From the NCBI RefSeq assembly GCF_002285285.1, contig NZ_NSJF01000001.1:496001-560000 (forward strand): a stretch of DNA of 64,000 nt. Direction: 5' to 3'. Below are positions 43,825 through 51,800 of the stretch, one piece after another. The position numbers and the translations under genes were made by a program. The stretch's first letter is position 1; each line of letters begins with the position of its first letter. Below the pieces are notes generated by a model, which made no database searches, was not told the DNA's origin, and worked only from the letters and a program-made list of their open reading frames with translations. The DNA is from Vandammella animalimorsus. GTDB lineage: Bacteria; Pseudomonadota; Gammaproteobacteria; Burkholderiales; Burkholderiaceae_C.

Positions 43825-44625
43825 ATGTGCCATGCGTGCGTCATCGAAACCGTCAAGAAACAAATGTTGGCGCAGGGGCGCCACAGCCAGGCAGAGGTCG
43901 ATGCCCAGGTGGCTCAGGCCCCGGCGGCGCTGCGCAGCGGCCATGAAATGGTGGTGGACATGACCCATGTGCTGAATGAGGACTTCCCGACTTTTTTCGG
44001 CCAGCAAGAGCTGTTTCGTCAGGCGCGCTACCACTTTGACGAGCATGGCTTCAACCTGAACGAATTGCGTTTGCACGAGCACATTGGCACGCATCTGGAT
44101 GCGCCGCTGCATTTCAGCGCCGACGGCCAGTCGATTGCGGAAATCCCCGTGGGCAATCTGGTCGTGCCCTTGTGCGTGGTGGACATCCGCGAACGGGCAG
44201 CGGCCAATGCCGACGCGCAGCTCACGCCCGAGGACATCCAGGCCTGGGAAGCTGCGCACGGCCCGCTGCCGCCCCAAGCCTGCGTGGCCATGATGTCAGG
44301 CTGGGACAAGCTGGCTGCGACCGAGCGCTTTCGCAACGCCGATGAGGCAGGGGTGATGCACTTTCCGGGGTTTCATCCCGATGCTGTGCAGTACCTGATG
44401 GAGAACACTCAGGCAGTTGGGTTGGCTGTGGATACCTTGTCGCTGGACTATGGCGCCTCGGCAGACTTCGCCGCCCATCGCATGTGGCTGCCATCCGGGC
44501 GCTGGGGGCTGGAGGCCATTACCAATCTGGAGCAAGTTCCGGCTTCAGGGGCTACGCTGGTGGTGGCTGTCTCCAAGATTGAGGGGTGCTCTGGTGGTTT
44601 GGCGCGTGTCATGACTTTGGCTTGA
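43825..44625 (+). CDS. Cyclase family protein (kynurenine formamidase-like metal hydrolase)
   Basis: 266 residues. The cyclase core holds MVVDMTHVLNEDFPTFFGQQ, LRLHEHIGTHLDAPLHFSAD (HxGTHxDAPxH, the metal site of KynB-type hydrolases), PLCVVDIRERAA, MMSGWDKL and PGFHPDAVQYL, with LSLDYGASADFAAHRMWLPS near the end. The first ~40 residues are unusual, beginning MCHACVIETVKKQMLAQGRH with a CxxC. Members hydrolyse N-formylkynurenine, isatin or related cyclic amides; the substrate here is unknown. The start is preceded by AAGGAGAG; the open frame upstream is not needed. Ends in a bidirectional terminator shared with ppa. Confidence 0.85.
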   Translation: MCHACVIETVKKQMLAQGRHSQAEVDAQVAQAPAALRSGHEMVVDMTHVLNEDFPTFFGQQELFRQARYHFDEHGFNLNELRLHEHIGTHLDAPLHFSADGQSIAEIPVGNLVVPLCVVDIRERAAANADAQLTPEDIQAWEAAHGPLPPQACVAMMSGWDKLAATERFRNADEAGVMHFPGFHPDAVQYLMENTQAVGLAVDTLSLDYGASADFAAHRMWLPSGRWGLEAITNLEQVPASGATLVVAVSKIEGCSGGLARVMTLA

Positions 44626-44642
44626 CAAGCTCTTCGGGCACG

Positions 44643-44682
44643 AAAAAAGCCGGTGAGCGTGCAGCGTCACCGGCCTGTTTTT
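44643..44682. terminator. Bidirectional intrinsic terminator
   Basis: Stem GCCGGTGA (44649-44656) and TCACCGGC (44667-44674) with a 10-base loop; six A precede it and five T follow it, so it can end both the cyclase transcript (plus) and the ppa transcript (minus). Confidence 0.85.
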
Positions 44683-44725
44683 GGCGGGCCGCGCTGTTGC
44701 AGGCCCTGGCCATCTGAGGATGCAA

Positions 44726-45250
44726 TCACTTCACGTTGGCGATGCCGTCGCTGATTTCCTTGTGGGCTTCATCAATGCCGGCCCAGCCCAAGACCTTGAC
44801 CCATTTGCCTTTTTCCAGATCCTTGTAGTGCTCGAAGAAATGGCTGATGGCATTGAGCGTGCCCTCGTTGACGTCGGCAATGCTCTTCATATGGGCGTAG
44901 GCCGGCAGGATTTTTTCCGTTGGCACGGCCAGCACCTTGGCATCGACGCCGGACTCATCTTCCATGCGCAACATGCCCAGCGCGCGGCAGGGCACGACCA
45001 CGCCAGACTGCAGCGGATAGGGGGTGAGCACCAGCACGTCCACTGGATCGCCGTCACCAGAGAGCGTTTGCGGCACGTAGCCGTAATTGGCCGGATAGAA
45101 CATGGCCGTATTGATGAAGCGGTCGACAAAAATTGCGCCCGTTTCCTTATCGACCTCGTACTTGATCGGGTCGGCATTCTGCGGAATTTCAATGATGACG
45201 TTGAACACTTCCGGGGCCTTGCTGCCGGCGGGGACTTTGCTCAGGGACAT
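44726..45250 (-). CDS. ppa: Inorganic pyrophosphatase
   Basis: Hydrolyses pyrophosphate to phosphate in the cytoplasm. 174 residues with the family I soluble enzyme signatures: [20 protein letters not shown] (Glu and Lys of the active site), [20 protein letters not shown] followed by VLVLTPYPL (the D-x-D-P-x-D metal site), and [11 protein letters not shown]. Length is normal. 60 bases downstream of bcp on the same strand, transcription probably shared. Confidence 0.96.
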   Translation of the reverse strand: MSLSKVPAGSKAPEVFNVIIEIPQNADPIKYEVDKETGAIFVDRFINTAMFYPANYGYVPQTLSGDGDPVDVLVLTPYPLQSGVVVPCRALGMLRMEDESGVDAKVLAVPTEKILPAYAHMKSIADVNEGTLNAISHFFEHYKDLEKGKWVKVLGWAGIDEAHKEISDGIANVK

Positions 45251-45310
45251 GATGGTCTTGCTTATGGTTGAAGGGGGAGGGAGAGGGGGCTCTGAAGCCT
45301 GATGGAGGGT

Positions 45311-45802
45311 TTATGCGGCTTGTTTTTCAGAGGCTTTCTTCAGGGCCTTGACGGCCTTGAGCACTTCGTCTACGTGGCCGGGCACCTTCAGGCCGCGCCA
45401 CTCCTGCGCCAGCGTGCCGTCCGGGGCCACCAAAAAGGTGCTGCGCTCGATGCCCTTGACCTTCTTGCCATACATGATTTTGTTTTTGACCACGCCGAAC
45501 ATATGGCACATCTTCTCTTCGGTGTCGGCAATCAGCTCGAAGGGCAACTCCAGCTTTTCCTTAAAGCCATCGTGCGACTTCATGTTGTCGCGCGAGACGC
45601 CAAACACCACAGCGCCGAGCTTGGTGAACTTGTCGTACTTGTCGCGGAACTGCATGGCCTCGGTCGTGCAGCCGGGCGTATTGTCCTTGGGGTAGAAGTA
45701 AAGAATCATGATCTGGCCATTGTGTGAGGTGTTGCTCACCGTCACACCACCAGTTGCGCTGGCTTCAAACTCAGGAAGAGGCTTATTGACAACGATCGCC
45801 AT
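45311..45802 (-). CDS. bcp: Thioredoxin-dependent peroxiredoxin (Bcp/PrxQ)
   Basis: Reduces hydroperoxides. 163 residues; LYFYPKDNTPGCTTEAMQFR holds the peroxidatic Cys. The usual resolving Cys five residues later (CTxxAC) is Met here, and the only other Cys is in KMCHMFG further on, so it is either a variant that resolves with that Cys or one-Cys like. Other blocks: AVVFGVSRDNMKSHDGFKEK and GIERSTFLVAPDG. The promoter is expected in the ~790-base gene-free region upstream. Confidence 0.93.
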   Translation of the reverse strand: MAIVVNKPLPEFEASATGGVTVSNTSHNGQIMILYFYPKDNTPGCTTEAMQFRDKYDKFTKLGAVVFGVSRDNMKSHDGFKEKLELPFELIADTEEKMCHMFGVVKNKIMYGKKVKGIERSTFLVAPDGTLAQEWRGLKVPGHVDEVLKAVKALKKASEKQAA

Positions 45803-46430
45803 ATGTATAAGTGTCTCTCAGTCTAGGGCTGGGAATTGCAGCGGAGCGGCTGCGCTGCCTTACAACGGTAAAACAGGGCAGGCCACACCAAGGCAAACCC
45901 AAGGTGTCGTTGAAACATGTCGAACCGTGCGCGAAATTGCAAAAAAAGCTTGACAACCCAAAAGCAGCCCGCAAAGATGCGCGTTCTGCAAAAAAATGCA
46001 ACGGCGCATCTCGGCGTTTTTGACGATTTCGCTGCAGCAAGTCGCTGCCATGCAAGGTCAGGCGCATGCAGGCGGACAACAACCAGTGCAGGTGCAGCCA
46101 ATGTGAGCAAGGCTGCGCAGTGTGTGTGCAAGGAGATTTGCCGCGCCGCAAGCCACGGGAGCTGAGGCTGTAGCGGGCCAAGGGGGCAAGGGATAAAAGG
46201 CGCCCGGTGGGGCAGGCCACGCGCCAAGGGATTTGAACCAAGCAAACCATTCAGAGGGTGGTTGTTGCCCAATCCCGTGACACCCTTGCAGTCAAATCTT
46301 CTTGTTGCTCTTTCTCTGGTTGCTGGTTTCGCTTGCATTTGCCGCACCCCGCATTTGCAGGCCCGGCGCAACCTGCAATTGTAGCGCATTCGCGATTGGC
46401 ATCGCCGCGACATTGCGCCTGAGAAAGCCT
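45803..46430. other. Gene-free region upstream of bcp
   Basis: About 630 bases with no supportable CDS or RNA gene. Open frames on both strands lack recognisable domains. It includes stretches of lower GC and A-runs (for example around 45938-45960, with a TTGACA on the plus strand at 45951), so it may hold a promoter or an undetected small RNA. A tRNA-like TTCAAAT motif near 46213 was tested and does not fold. Confidence 0.4.
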
Positions 46431-46593
46431 AAGGCAACGCTGAACAAGTCTCTCGCACACGGCGCATCCCTGTCTGGGGCGGTCTGCTGCGTTGCAAAGC
46501 CTCGCAATAGCGGGGGCTATTGCTGCGGTTTGCGCCTTGCATCCCATCCCCACACAGGGGGCGCCGCACTGCGGGAACTTATTCAGCGTTGCC
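46431..46593. repeat. MITE-like element with 16-bp terminal inverted repeats
   Basis: GGCAACGCTGAACAAG (46433-46448) and CTTATTCAGCGTTGCC (46578-46593) are inverted repeats matching at 15 of 16 positions, 129 bases apart. Inside is a second hairpin GCAATAGC / GCTATTGC (46504-46511, 46516-46523). No coding capacity. The right arm ends directly at the stop codon of the Mth938-like gene. The layout suggests a non-autonomous IS derivative. Confidence 0.6.
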
Positions 46594-46992
46594 CTAAATC
46601 GACTCAGCGCCGCGTTCGAGAATCAATCCGGCGAGCACTCGGCGGCCTTCACCGACCAGGATATTGAAGGTGCGGCAGGCGGCCGCTGTGTCCATGACCT
46701 CCAGTCCCAACTGTTGCGTGATGAATGGGCGCAGCCATGCCGTGGCGGGAAAGCGGGTGCAGGCGCCGCTGCCCAGCAATACGACCTGGGCCTGGTGCTG
46801 ACGGGCAGCATCGGCCAAGGCCTGCAGATGCGCTTGCTGTAAAGCGTCGAAGCGGGGGCAGTCCCAGGGCTGATGCCAGCCTTCGCCGCTGAGCAGCAGG
46901 CTGTGCTCTAGCCGCTCTTGGGGCAGCTGCAGCCAGCCGTCGCCGTAGGCGATGATGGAGCTGGCAAGGGGCAGATCGGCGTGGAGTTTCAT
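46594..46992 (-). CDS. Mth938-like domain protein
   Basis: 132 residues. KLHADLPLASSIIAYGDGWL, HSLLLSGEGWHQPWDC, VVLLGSGACTRFPATAWLRP and VMDTAAACRTFNILVGEGRR, the last being the signature of the Mth938/Xcc1710 family (also related to NDUFAF3), whose molecular function is unknown. The start at 46992 gives the usual N-terminus; the ORF continues nine codons upstream. In Burkholderiales it typically sits beside the divergent aminotransferase and homoserine dehydrogenase genes, as here. Confidence 0.85.
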   Translation of the reverse strand: MKLHADLPLASSIIAYGDGWLQLPQERLEHSLLLSGEGWHQPWDCPRFDALQQAHLQALADAARQHQAQVVLLGSGACTRFPATAWLRPFITQQLGLEVMDTAAACRTFNILVGEGRRVLAGLILERGAESI

Positions 46993-47184
46993 GGCGGTGT
47001 TGGCTGCAGCGGCTGCCACAGGCCCATGGCAAGAGTGCGCAAAATCGGCCCGGGGGCCGGGCCATCTGTGTTCAAATTATAGGTTTTACGATTTTGCGCC
47101 GGCCTGCTTGGGGCTGCGCCAGGGCAGGGCGCCGTTGGTTGCGCGGCCTGCCGATGCCGGGTGCGGCGCCTGAATCACACTGTC

Positions 47185-48465
47185 ATGAAACCCATTCACA
47201 AATCCGCCAAGCTGGCCAATGTGCTGTACGACATCCGGGGGCCGATCGTCGATGAGGCGCGGCGCATGGAGGACGAGGGCCAGAAGATCATCAAACTGAA
47301 CATCGGCAATCTGGCGCCGTTTGGCTTCGATGCTCCGGAGGAGGTGCAGCAGGACATGATCCGCAACCTGCCGGCGTCGGCAGGCTATTCGGACAGCAAG
47401 GGCATTTTTGCCGCGCGCAAGGCCGTCATGCATGAGACCCAGCGCCAAGGCATTGCCGGCGTGACGCTTGACGATATTTACCTGGGCAATGGCGCCAGCG
47501 AGTTGATCGCCATGGCCACCAATGCCTTGCTCGACGATGGCGATGAGCTGTTGCTGCCCGCGCCGGATTACCCGCTGTGGACGGCGGTGACCAACCTCTC
47601 CGGTGGCACGCCGGTGCACTATCTGTGCGACGAGGCCAACAACTGGGAGCCCGATCTGGACGACATCCGCAGCAAGATCACGCCGCGCACCAAGGGCATC
47701 GTCGTCATCAACCCGAACAACCCCACGGGCGTCATCTATTCACTGCAGACCCTGCTGGGCATCGTGGAGATCGCGCGCGAGCACGGCCTGGTCATCCTCT
47801 CCGATGAGGTCTACGACAAGGTGCTCTACGACGGGCACACGCACACCGCGCTGGCCAGCCTCAGCAGCGACGTGCTGACGCTGACCTTCAACTCACTGTC
47901 CAAGAGCTATCGCTCCTGCGGCTATCGCGCAGGCTGGATGGTGGTTTCGGGCGACAAGGGTTGCGCGCGCGACTACATCGAGGGCCTGGACATGCTGGCC
48001 AACATGAAGCTGTGCTCCAACGTGCCTGGGCAATGGGCCATCCAGACGGCGCTGGGCGGCTACCAGAGCATCAATGAACTCACTGGCGAGGGCGGGCGCC
48101 TGAGGCGCCAGCGCGACCTGGCCTACGAGCTCATCAGCGCCATTCCGGGCGTCAGCTGCGTCAAGCCCCAGGCCACGCTGTACATGTTTCCCAAGCTGGA
48201 TCTGCAGGTCTATCCGATCACAGACGACCGCCTGTTCTTTCTTGAGCTGCTCAAGGAAACGCGTGTCATGCTGGTGCAGGGCACGGGCTTCAACTGGCCG
48301 CACCCGGACCATTTCCGCATCGTCTTTCTGCCGCACGAGCCCGACTTGCGCGAGGCCATCGAACGCATCGCCCGCTTTCTGAAAACCGTGCGCGAGCGCA
48401 AGAACAGTAGGCTGCATGCGGGCCACCCTACAGCGGGCAAGGCATCTGCAACGTCATCCGCCTGA
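47185..48465 (+). CDS. PLP-dependent aminotransferase (AlaA-like, class I/II)
   Basis: 426 residues. KLNIGNLAPFGFDAPEEVQQ, YSDSKGIFAARKAVMHE, LPAPDYPLWTAVTNLSGGTP, VVINPNNPTGVIYS (cofactor-binding NPNNPTG) and FNSLSKSYRSCGYRAGWMVV with the PLP Lys in SLSKSYR are those of the glutamate-pyruvate transaminase AlaA group. It would convert pyruvate and glutamate to alanine and 2-oxoglutarate. The last ~20 residues (RKNSRLHAGHPTAGKASATS) look like a non-conserved tail. 57 bases before hom; the pair is typical of the lineage. Confidence 0.92.
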   Translation: MKPIHKSAKLANVLYDIRGPIVDEARRMEDEGQKIIKLNIGNLAPFGFDAPEEVQQDMIRNLPASAGYSDSKGIFAARKAVMHETQRQGIAGVTLDDIYLGNGASELIAMATNALLDDGDELLLPAPDYPLWTAVTNLSGGTPVHYLCDEANNWEPDLDDIRSKITPRTKGIVVINPNNPTGVIYSLQTLLGIVEIAREHGLVILSDEVYDKVLYDGHTHTALASLSSDVLTLTFNSLSKSYRSCGYRAGWMVVSGDKGCARDYIEGLDMLANMKLCSNVPGQWAIQTALGGYQSINELTGEGGRLRRQRDLAYELISAIPGVSCVKPQATLYMFPKLDLQVYPITDDRLFFLELLKETRVMLVQGTGFNWPHPDHFRIVFLPHEPDLREAIERIARFLKTVRERKNSRLHAGHPTAGKASATSSA

Positions 48466-48521
48466 TGGGCCACAGCGCCCACTGCCCGATTTCCTCTCTT
48501 TTCTCTCCATCTTTTTCACAC

Positions 48522-49856
48522 ATGACTCGCATCCGAGTAGGCCTGCTGGGCATCGGCACCGTTGGCGCCGGCACATTCACGGTTCTCAAACGCAATCAGG
48601 AAGAAATCAGCCGCCGCGCTGGTCGGGAGATCGCCATTACCGTGGTGGCCGATTTGGACACCCAACGCGCGCGCAGCATCGTCGGTGATGACGTGGAAGT
48701 CGTCAGCGATGCCGCCCAAGTCGTGGCGCGCGACGATGTGGATGTGGTGATCGAGCTCATCGGCGGCTACGGCATTGCCAAAACCCTGGTGCTGGCCGCC
48801 ATCGAGGCGGGCAAGCACGTCGTTACCGCCAACAAGGCATTGCTGGCCGTGCATGGCGCGGAAATCTTCGCCGCTGCGGCTCGCAAGGGCGTGATCGTCG
48901 CCTACGAAGCCGCCGTGGCCGGTGGCATCCCCATCATCAAGGCGCTGCGCGAAGGCTTGGTGGCCAACCGCATCAACTGGGTGGCGGGCATCGTCAACGG
49001 CACGACCAACTTCATCCTCTCGGAAATGCGCGACAAGGGGCTGGACTTTGCCACCGTGCTCAAGGAGGCCCAGCGCCTGGGCTACGCCGAGGCCGATCCG
49101 ACCTTCGACATCCAAGGCATCGATGCGGCCCACAAAACCACGCTGATGTGCGCCATCGCCTTCGGCGTGCCGGTGCAGTTCGACAAGGCCCACGTCGAAG
49201 GCATCACCAAGCTGGAGAAAACCGACATCCAGTACGCCGAGCAACTGGGCTACCGCATCAAGCTGCTGGGCGTGACCCGCCGCACGGACAAAGGCATCGA
49301 GCTGCGCGTACACCCGGCGTTGGTGCCCACGCGCCGCCTGCTGGCCAGCGTGGAAGGGGCGATGAACGCCGTCGTCGTCAATGGCGATGCCCTGGGCACC
49401 ACGCTGTACTACGGCCAGGGCGCAGGCTCCGAGCCCACGGCCAGCGCGGTGATCGCCGATCTGGTGGACATTGCCCGCTTGTATGGAGCCGATCCCAGCC
49501 ATTACACGCCAGTGCTGGGCTTTCAGTCCGCCAGCCTGGAGGCTGCGCAGGGCAGCCTGCCGGTGCTGCCGATCGAGGAAGTCATCACCAGCTACTACCT
49601 GCGCGCGCGCGTGCTCGACGAGCCGGGCGTGCTGGCGCGCATCACCACCATCCTCGCCGAGCATGGCATCAGCATCGACGCCATGCTGCAGCGTGAATCG
49701 GACGACTTGCTGGGTGAGGGCGCAGATCAGACGGACCTCATCATCCTCACGCATCGCACGCGCGAGGGCACGATGAATGAGGCACTGGAAAAAATCCAGG
49801 GCCTGCCCACGGTGTTGGGTTCGGTCGTGCGACTGCGCAAGGAAGAGTTGAACTAG
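48522..49856 (+). CDS. hom: Homoserine dehydrogenase
   Basis: Reduces aspartate semialdehyde to homoserine in threonine/methionine synthesis. 444 residues: NAD(P) motif VGLLGIGTVGAGTFTVLKRN, VTANKALLAVHGAEIF, EAAVAGGIPIIKALREGLVA, GIVNGTTNFILSEM and GYAEADPTFDIQGIDAAHK; a C-terminal ACT domain (RVLDEPGVLARITTILAEHG) allows allosteric control by threonine or a related amino acid. The ATG at 48522 follows no strong site, but gives the family N-terminus. The usual next gene thrC is absent; a terminator and an antiporter gene follow. Confidence 0.96.
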   Translation: MTRIRVGLLGIGTVGAGTFTVLKRNQEEISRRAGREIAITVVADLDTQRARSIVGDDVEVVSDAAQVVARDDVDVVIELIGGYGIAKTLVLAAIEAGKHVVTANKALLAVHGAEIFAAAARKGVIVAYEAAVAGGIPIIKALREGLVANRINWVAGIVNGTTNFILSEMRDKGLDFATVLKEAQRLGYAEADPTFDIQGIDAAHKTTLMCAIAFGVPVQFDKAHVEGITKLEKTDIQYAEQLGYRIKLLGVTRRTDKGIELRVHPALVPTRRLLASVEGAMNAVVVNGDALGTTLYYGQGAGSEPTASAVIADLVDIARLYGADPSHYTPVLGFQSASLEAAQGSLPVLPIEEVITSYYLRARVLDEPGVLARITTILAEHGISIDAMLQRESDDLLGEGADQTDLIILTHRTREGTMNEALEKIQGLPTVLGSVVRLRKEELN

Positions 49857-49889
49857 TTCGAGATTCTTACCCGCCATTTCCTACATCAC

Positions 49890-49912
49890 GCCCGGCTTGC
49901 CGGGCTTTTTTT
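49890..49912 (+). terminator. Rho-independent terminator after hom
   Basis: GCCCGG (49890-49895), loop CTTG, CCGGGC (49900-49905), then seven T. Separates hom from the antiporter gene. Confidence 0.88.
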
Positions 49913-49966
49913 GCAAGGCGGCCGCCTTGCCTGCGAGCCCTGCGGGGCCAGAGAAAAAACATACAC

Positions 49967-51460
49967 ATGCCAGCCTCACTGCCCCTGACGCCTTTGCCAT
50001 TTGCCCGCCGCTCCCAGTGCGCCCCCAGGCCCGATACCGCTCGGGCGCTGGGTGCGCGCCTGCTTTGCTGGCTGCTGGCCTGCGGGGCTTTGCTGCCCGG
50101 TACCGTGCAAGCGGCCAGCCTGGATGGCGCAGCACTGGGTTTGTGGTGGGGTGTGCCGTTTGCCGGCGTATTGCTGTCCATCGCCATCCTGCCGCTGCTG
50201 GCGCCCAGGCTTTGGCACGGTCATTACGGCAAAATCACAGCGGCCTGGGCCTTGGCCTTTTTGCTGCCCTTTGCCGTGGTCCATGGCTGGCATGCTGCGC
50301 TGGCCAATGTGGTGCACGCGCTGCTGGCCGAGTACATCCCTTTCGTGCTGTTGCTGACGGCTTTGTTCACCGTCTCGGGCGGTATCTATCTGCGCGGTAA
50401 CTTGCGCGGCACCCCGGCGCTCAATACCGCCATCCTGGCGCTGGGCACGCTACTGGCCAGCCTCATGGGCACCACGGGCGCTTCCATGCTGCTGATCCGC
50501 CCGCTGCTGCGCGCCAACGATGACCGCAAGCATCGGGTGCATGTGGTGGTGTTCTTCATCTTCCTGGTCTCCAACATCGGCGGCTCGCTCACGCCGCTGG
50601 GCGATCCCCCTTTGTTCCTGGGCTTTCTCAAGGGGGTGCCGTTCTTCTGGACCATGCAGCACATCTGGTCAGAGACGTTGTTCCTGGTGGTGGCGCTGTT
50701 GGTGATCTTTTATCTGCTCGACAGCTGGTTCTACCGCACCGAGGGCCGCTCGCGCTTTGACCCCACGCCCACCGACAGCGAGAGCCTGCGCATTGAAGGT
50801 GGCGCAAACTTCATCTGGCTGGCCGGCATTGTCGCGCTGGTGCTGATGAGCGGCATCTGGAAGCCGGGCATCACCTTCGACATCATGGGCACGGAGGTCG
50901 GCCTGCAAAGCCTGCTGCGCGATCTGGGCTTTGTCTGTATCACGCTGGCCTCGCTCAAGCTCACGGCGCGCCACATCCATGAGTCCAATCAATTCAATTG
51001 GGAACCGATGCTGGAGGTTGCCAAGCTCTTTGCCGGCATCTTCCTGACCATCATCCCGGTCATCGCCATGCTGCAGGCGGGCGTGCATGGCCCGTTTGCG
51101 CCCGTGGTCCGGGCCGTCACCGGCGCCGATGGCCAACCCATCCCGGCCATGTACTTCTGGGCCACCGGCGTGCTCAGCGGCTTTCTGGACAATGCGCCGA
51201 CCTACCTGGTGTTCTTCAACTCCGCCGGAGGCGATGCCCAGACGCTCACGACCACGCTGGCGGCTACGCTGACGGGCATTTCGGCCGGGGCAGTGTTCAT
51301 GGGCGCGCTGAGCTACATCGGCAACGCCCCGAACCTGATGGTCAAGGCCATTGCCGAGCACCGCGGCGTGCCCATGCCCAGCTTCTTCGGGTATGTGGCC
51401 TGGGCCGTGTGCATCCTCACGCCGCTGTTCATGCTGCAGACCTTGCTCTGGTATCTGTAA
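49967..51460 (+). CDS. Sodium:proton antiporter, NhaD-like (ion transporter superfamily)
   Basis: 497 residues with a signal-like N-terminus (ARLLCWLLACGALLPGTVQA) and about 11-12 membrane segments. Family blocks: WWGVPFAGVLLSIAILPLLA, FTVSGGIYLRGNLRGTPALN, LMGTTGASMLLIRPLLRAND (GTTGAS, a membrane re-entrant motif), SNIGGSLTPLGDPPLFLGFL (the repeat's GSLTPLGDPP) and TGVLSGFLDNAPTYLVFFNS (LDNAPT). The two TP.GDPP / DNAPT motifs are those of the UPF-type/NhaD-like sodium:proton antiporters in the ArsB/CitM superfamily. Probably exports sodium; exact ions unproven. The start could be slightly downstream. A copy of a short dispersed element begins at its stop codon. Confidence 0.85.
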   Translation: MPASLPLTPLPFARRSQCAPRPDTARALGARLLCWLLACGALLPGTVQAASLDGAALGLWWGVPFAGVLLSIAILPLLAPRLWHGHYGKITAAWALAFLLPFAVVHGWHAALANVVHALLAEYIPFVLLLTALFTVSGGIYLRGNLRGTPALNTAILALGTLLASLMGTTGASMLLIRPLLRANDDRKHRVHVVVFFIFLVSNIGGSLTPLGDPPLFLGFLKGVPFFWTMQHIWSETLFLVVALLVIFYLLDSWFYRTEGRSRFDPTPTDSESLRIEGGANFIWLAGIVALVLMSGIWKPGITFDIMGTEVGLQSLLRDLGFVCITLASLKLTARHIHESNQFNWEPMLEVAKLFAGIFLTIIPVIAMLQAGVHGPFAPVVRAVTGADGQPIPAMYFWATGVLSGFLDNAPTYLVFFNSAGGDAQTLTTTLAATLTGISAGAVFMGALSYIGNAPNLMVKAIAEHRGVPMPSFFGYVAWAVCILTPLFMLQTLLWYL

Positions 51461-51488
51461 GAGCCTGTTCAAAGTCTTGGGCGCACAC

Positions 51489-51664
51489 ATGGCCCCTGCA
51501 AGCAAACCACGGGTGCTGGTGGCCACAGCCCACCTTCAACGAAGTGCTGCAGCAACTGCGCGCGCATTTCGAGGCGCACGCGCCTGGCCATGGCCCAGCT
51601 GGCTGCCGACAGCCTGATTGCCTTCTTCGAAACCGGCCGCGCCTTGACGCCGGTGACGCGCTGA
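51489..51664 (+). pseudogene. 2-hydroxyacid dehydrogenase remnant (internally deleted)
   Basis: A gene scar. From ATG 51489 the reading SKPRVLVAT continues, after a one-base shift, as TFNEVLQQLRAHFEAHA, which is the N-terminus of GhrB-type 2-hydroxyacid dehydrogenases (KPRVLVxRAxFPEVxxRLxxHF). It is joined directly to MAQLAADSLIAFFETGRALT followed by PVTR and a stop, their C-terminus (MAxLAxxNLxAxxxG..LTPV). Roughly 270 internal codons including the NAD-binding domain are missing. Lies between the antiporter gene and the IPTL-CTERM gene. Confidence 0.55.
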
Positions 51665-51697
51665 GTGCCGGCCCTTGGCCTTGGCGCGTGGGCCAGC

Positions 51698-51734
51698 AAA
51701 AAGCCCGCGCCGCCATGGCTGGCGTGCGCGGGCT
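51698..51734 (-). terminator. Terminator after the IPTL-CTERM protein gene
   Basis: AGCCCGCGC (51702-51710) pairs with GCGCGGGCT (51726-51734) across a 15-base loop; on the minus strand it is followed by TTTTT. It lies ~67 bases past the stop of the minus-strand gene. Confidence 0.7.
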
Positions 51735-51800
51735 GCTCATCATGGCCCGAGTCTGTGGCCAAAGAGTGGCCACAGGCTTGGGCTCAGACCCTCAAGTCTT

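Noticed and set aside
46205-46225. tRNA T-arm-like TTCAAAT on the minus strand
   Set aside because: The flanking bases cannot form the 5-bp T stem and no anticodon arm or acceptor stem is present.
45811-46413. Small proteins in the gene-free region upstream of bcp
   Set aside because: Open frames on both strands are Cys/Arg/Ala-rich, have no ribosome-binding site that stands out and no family resemblance.
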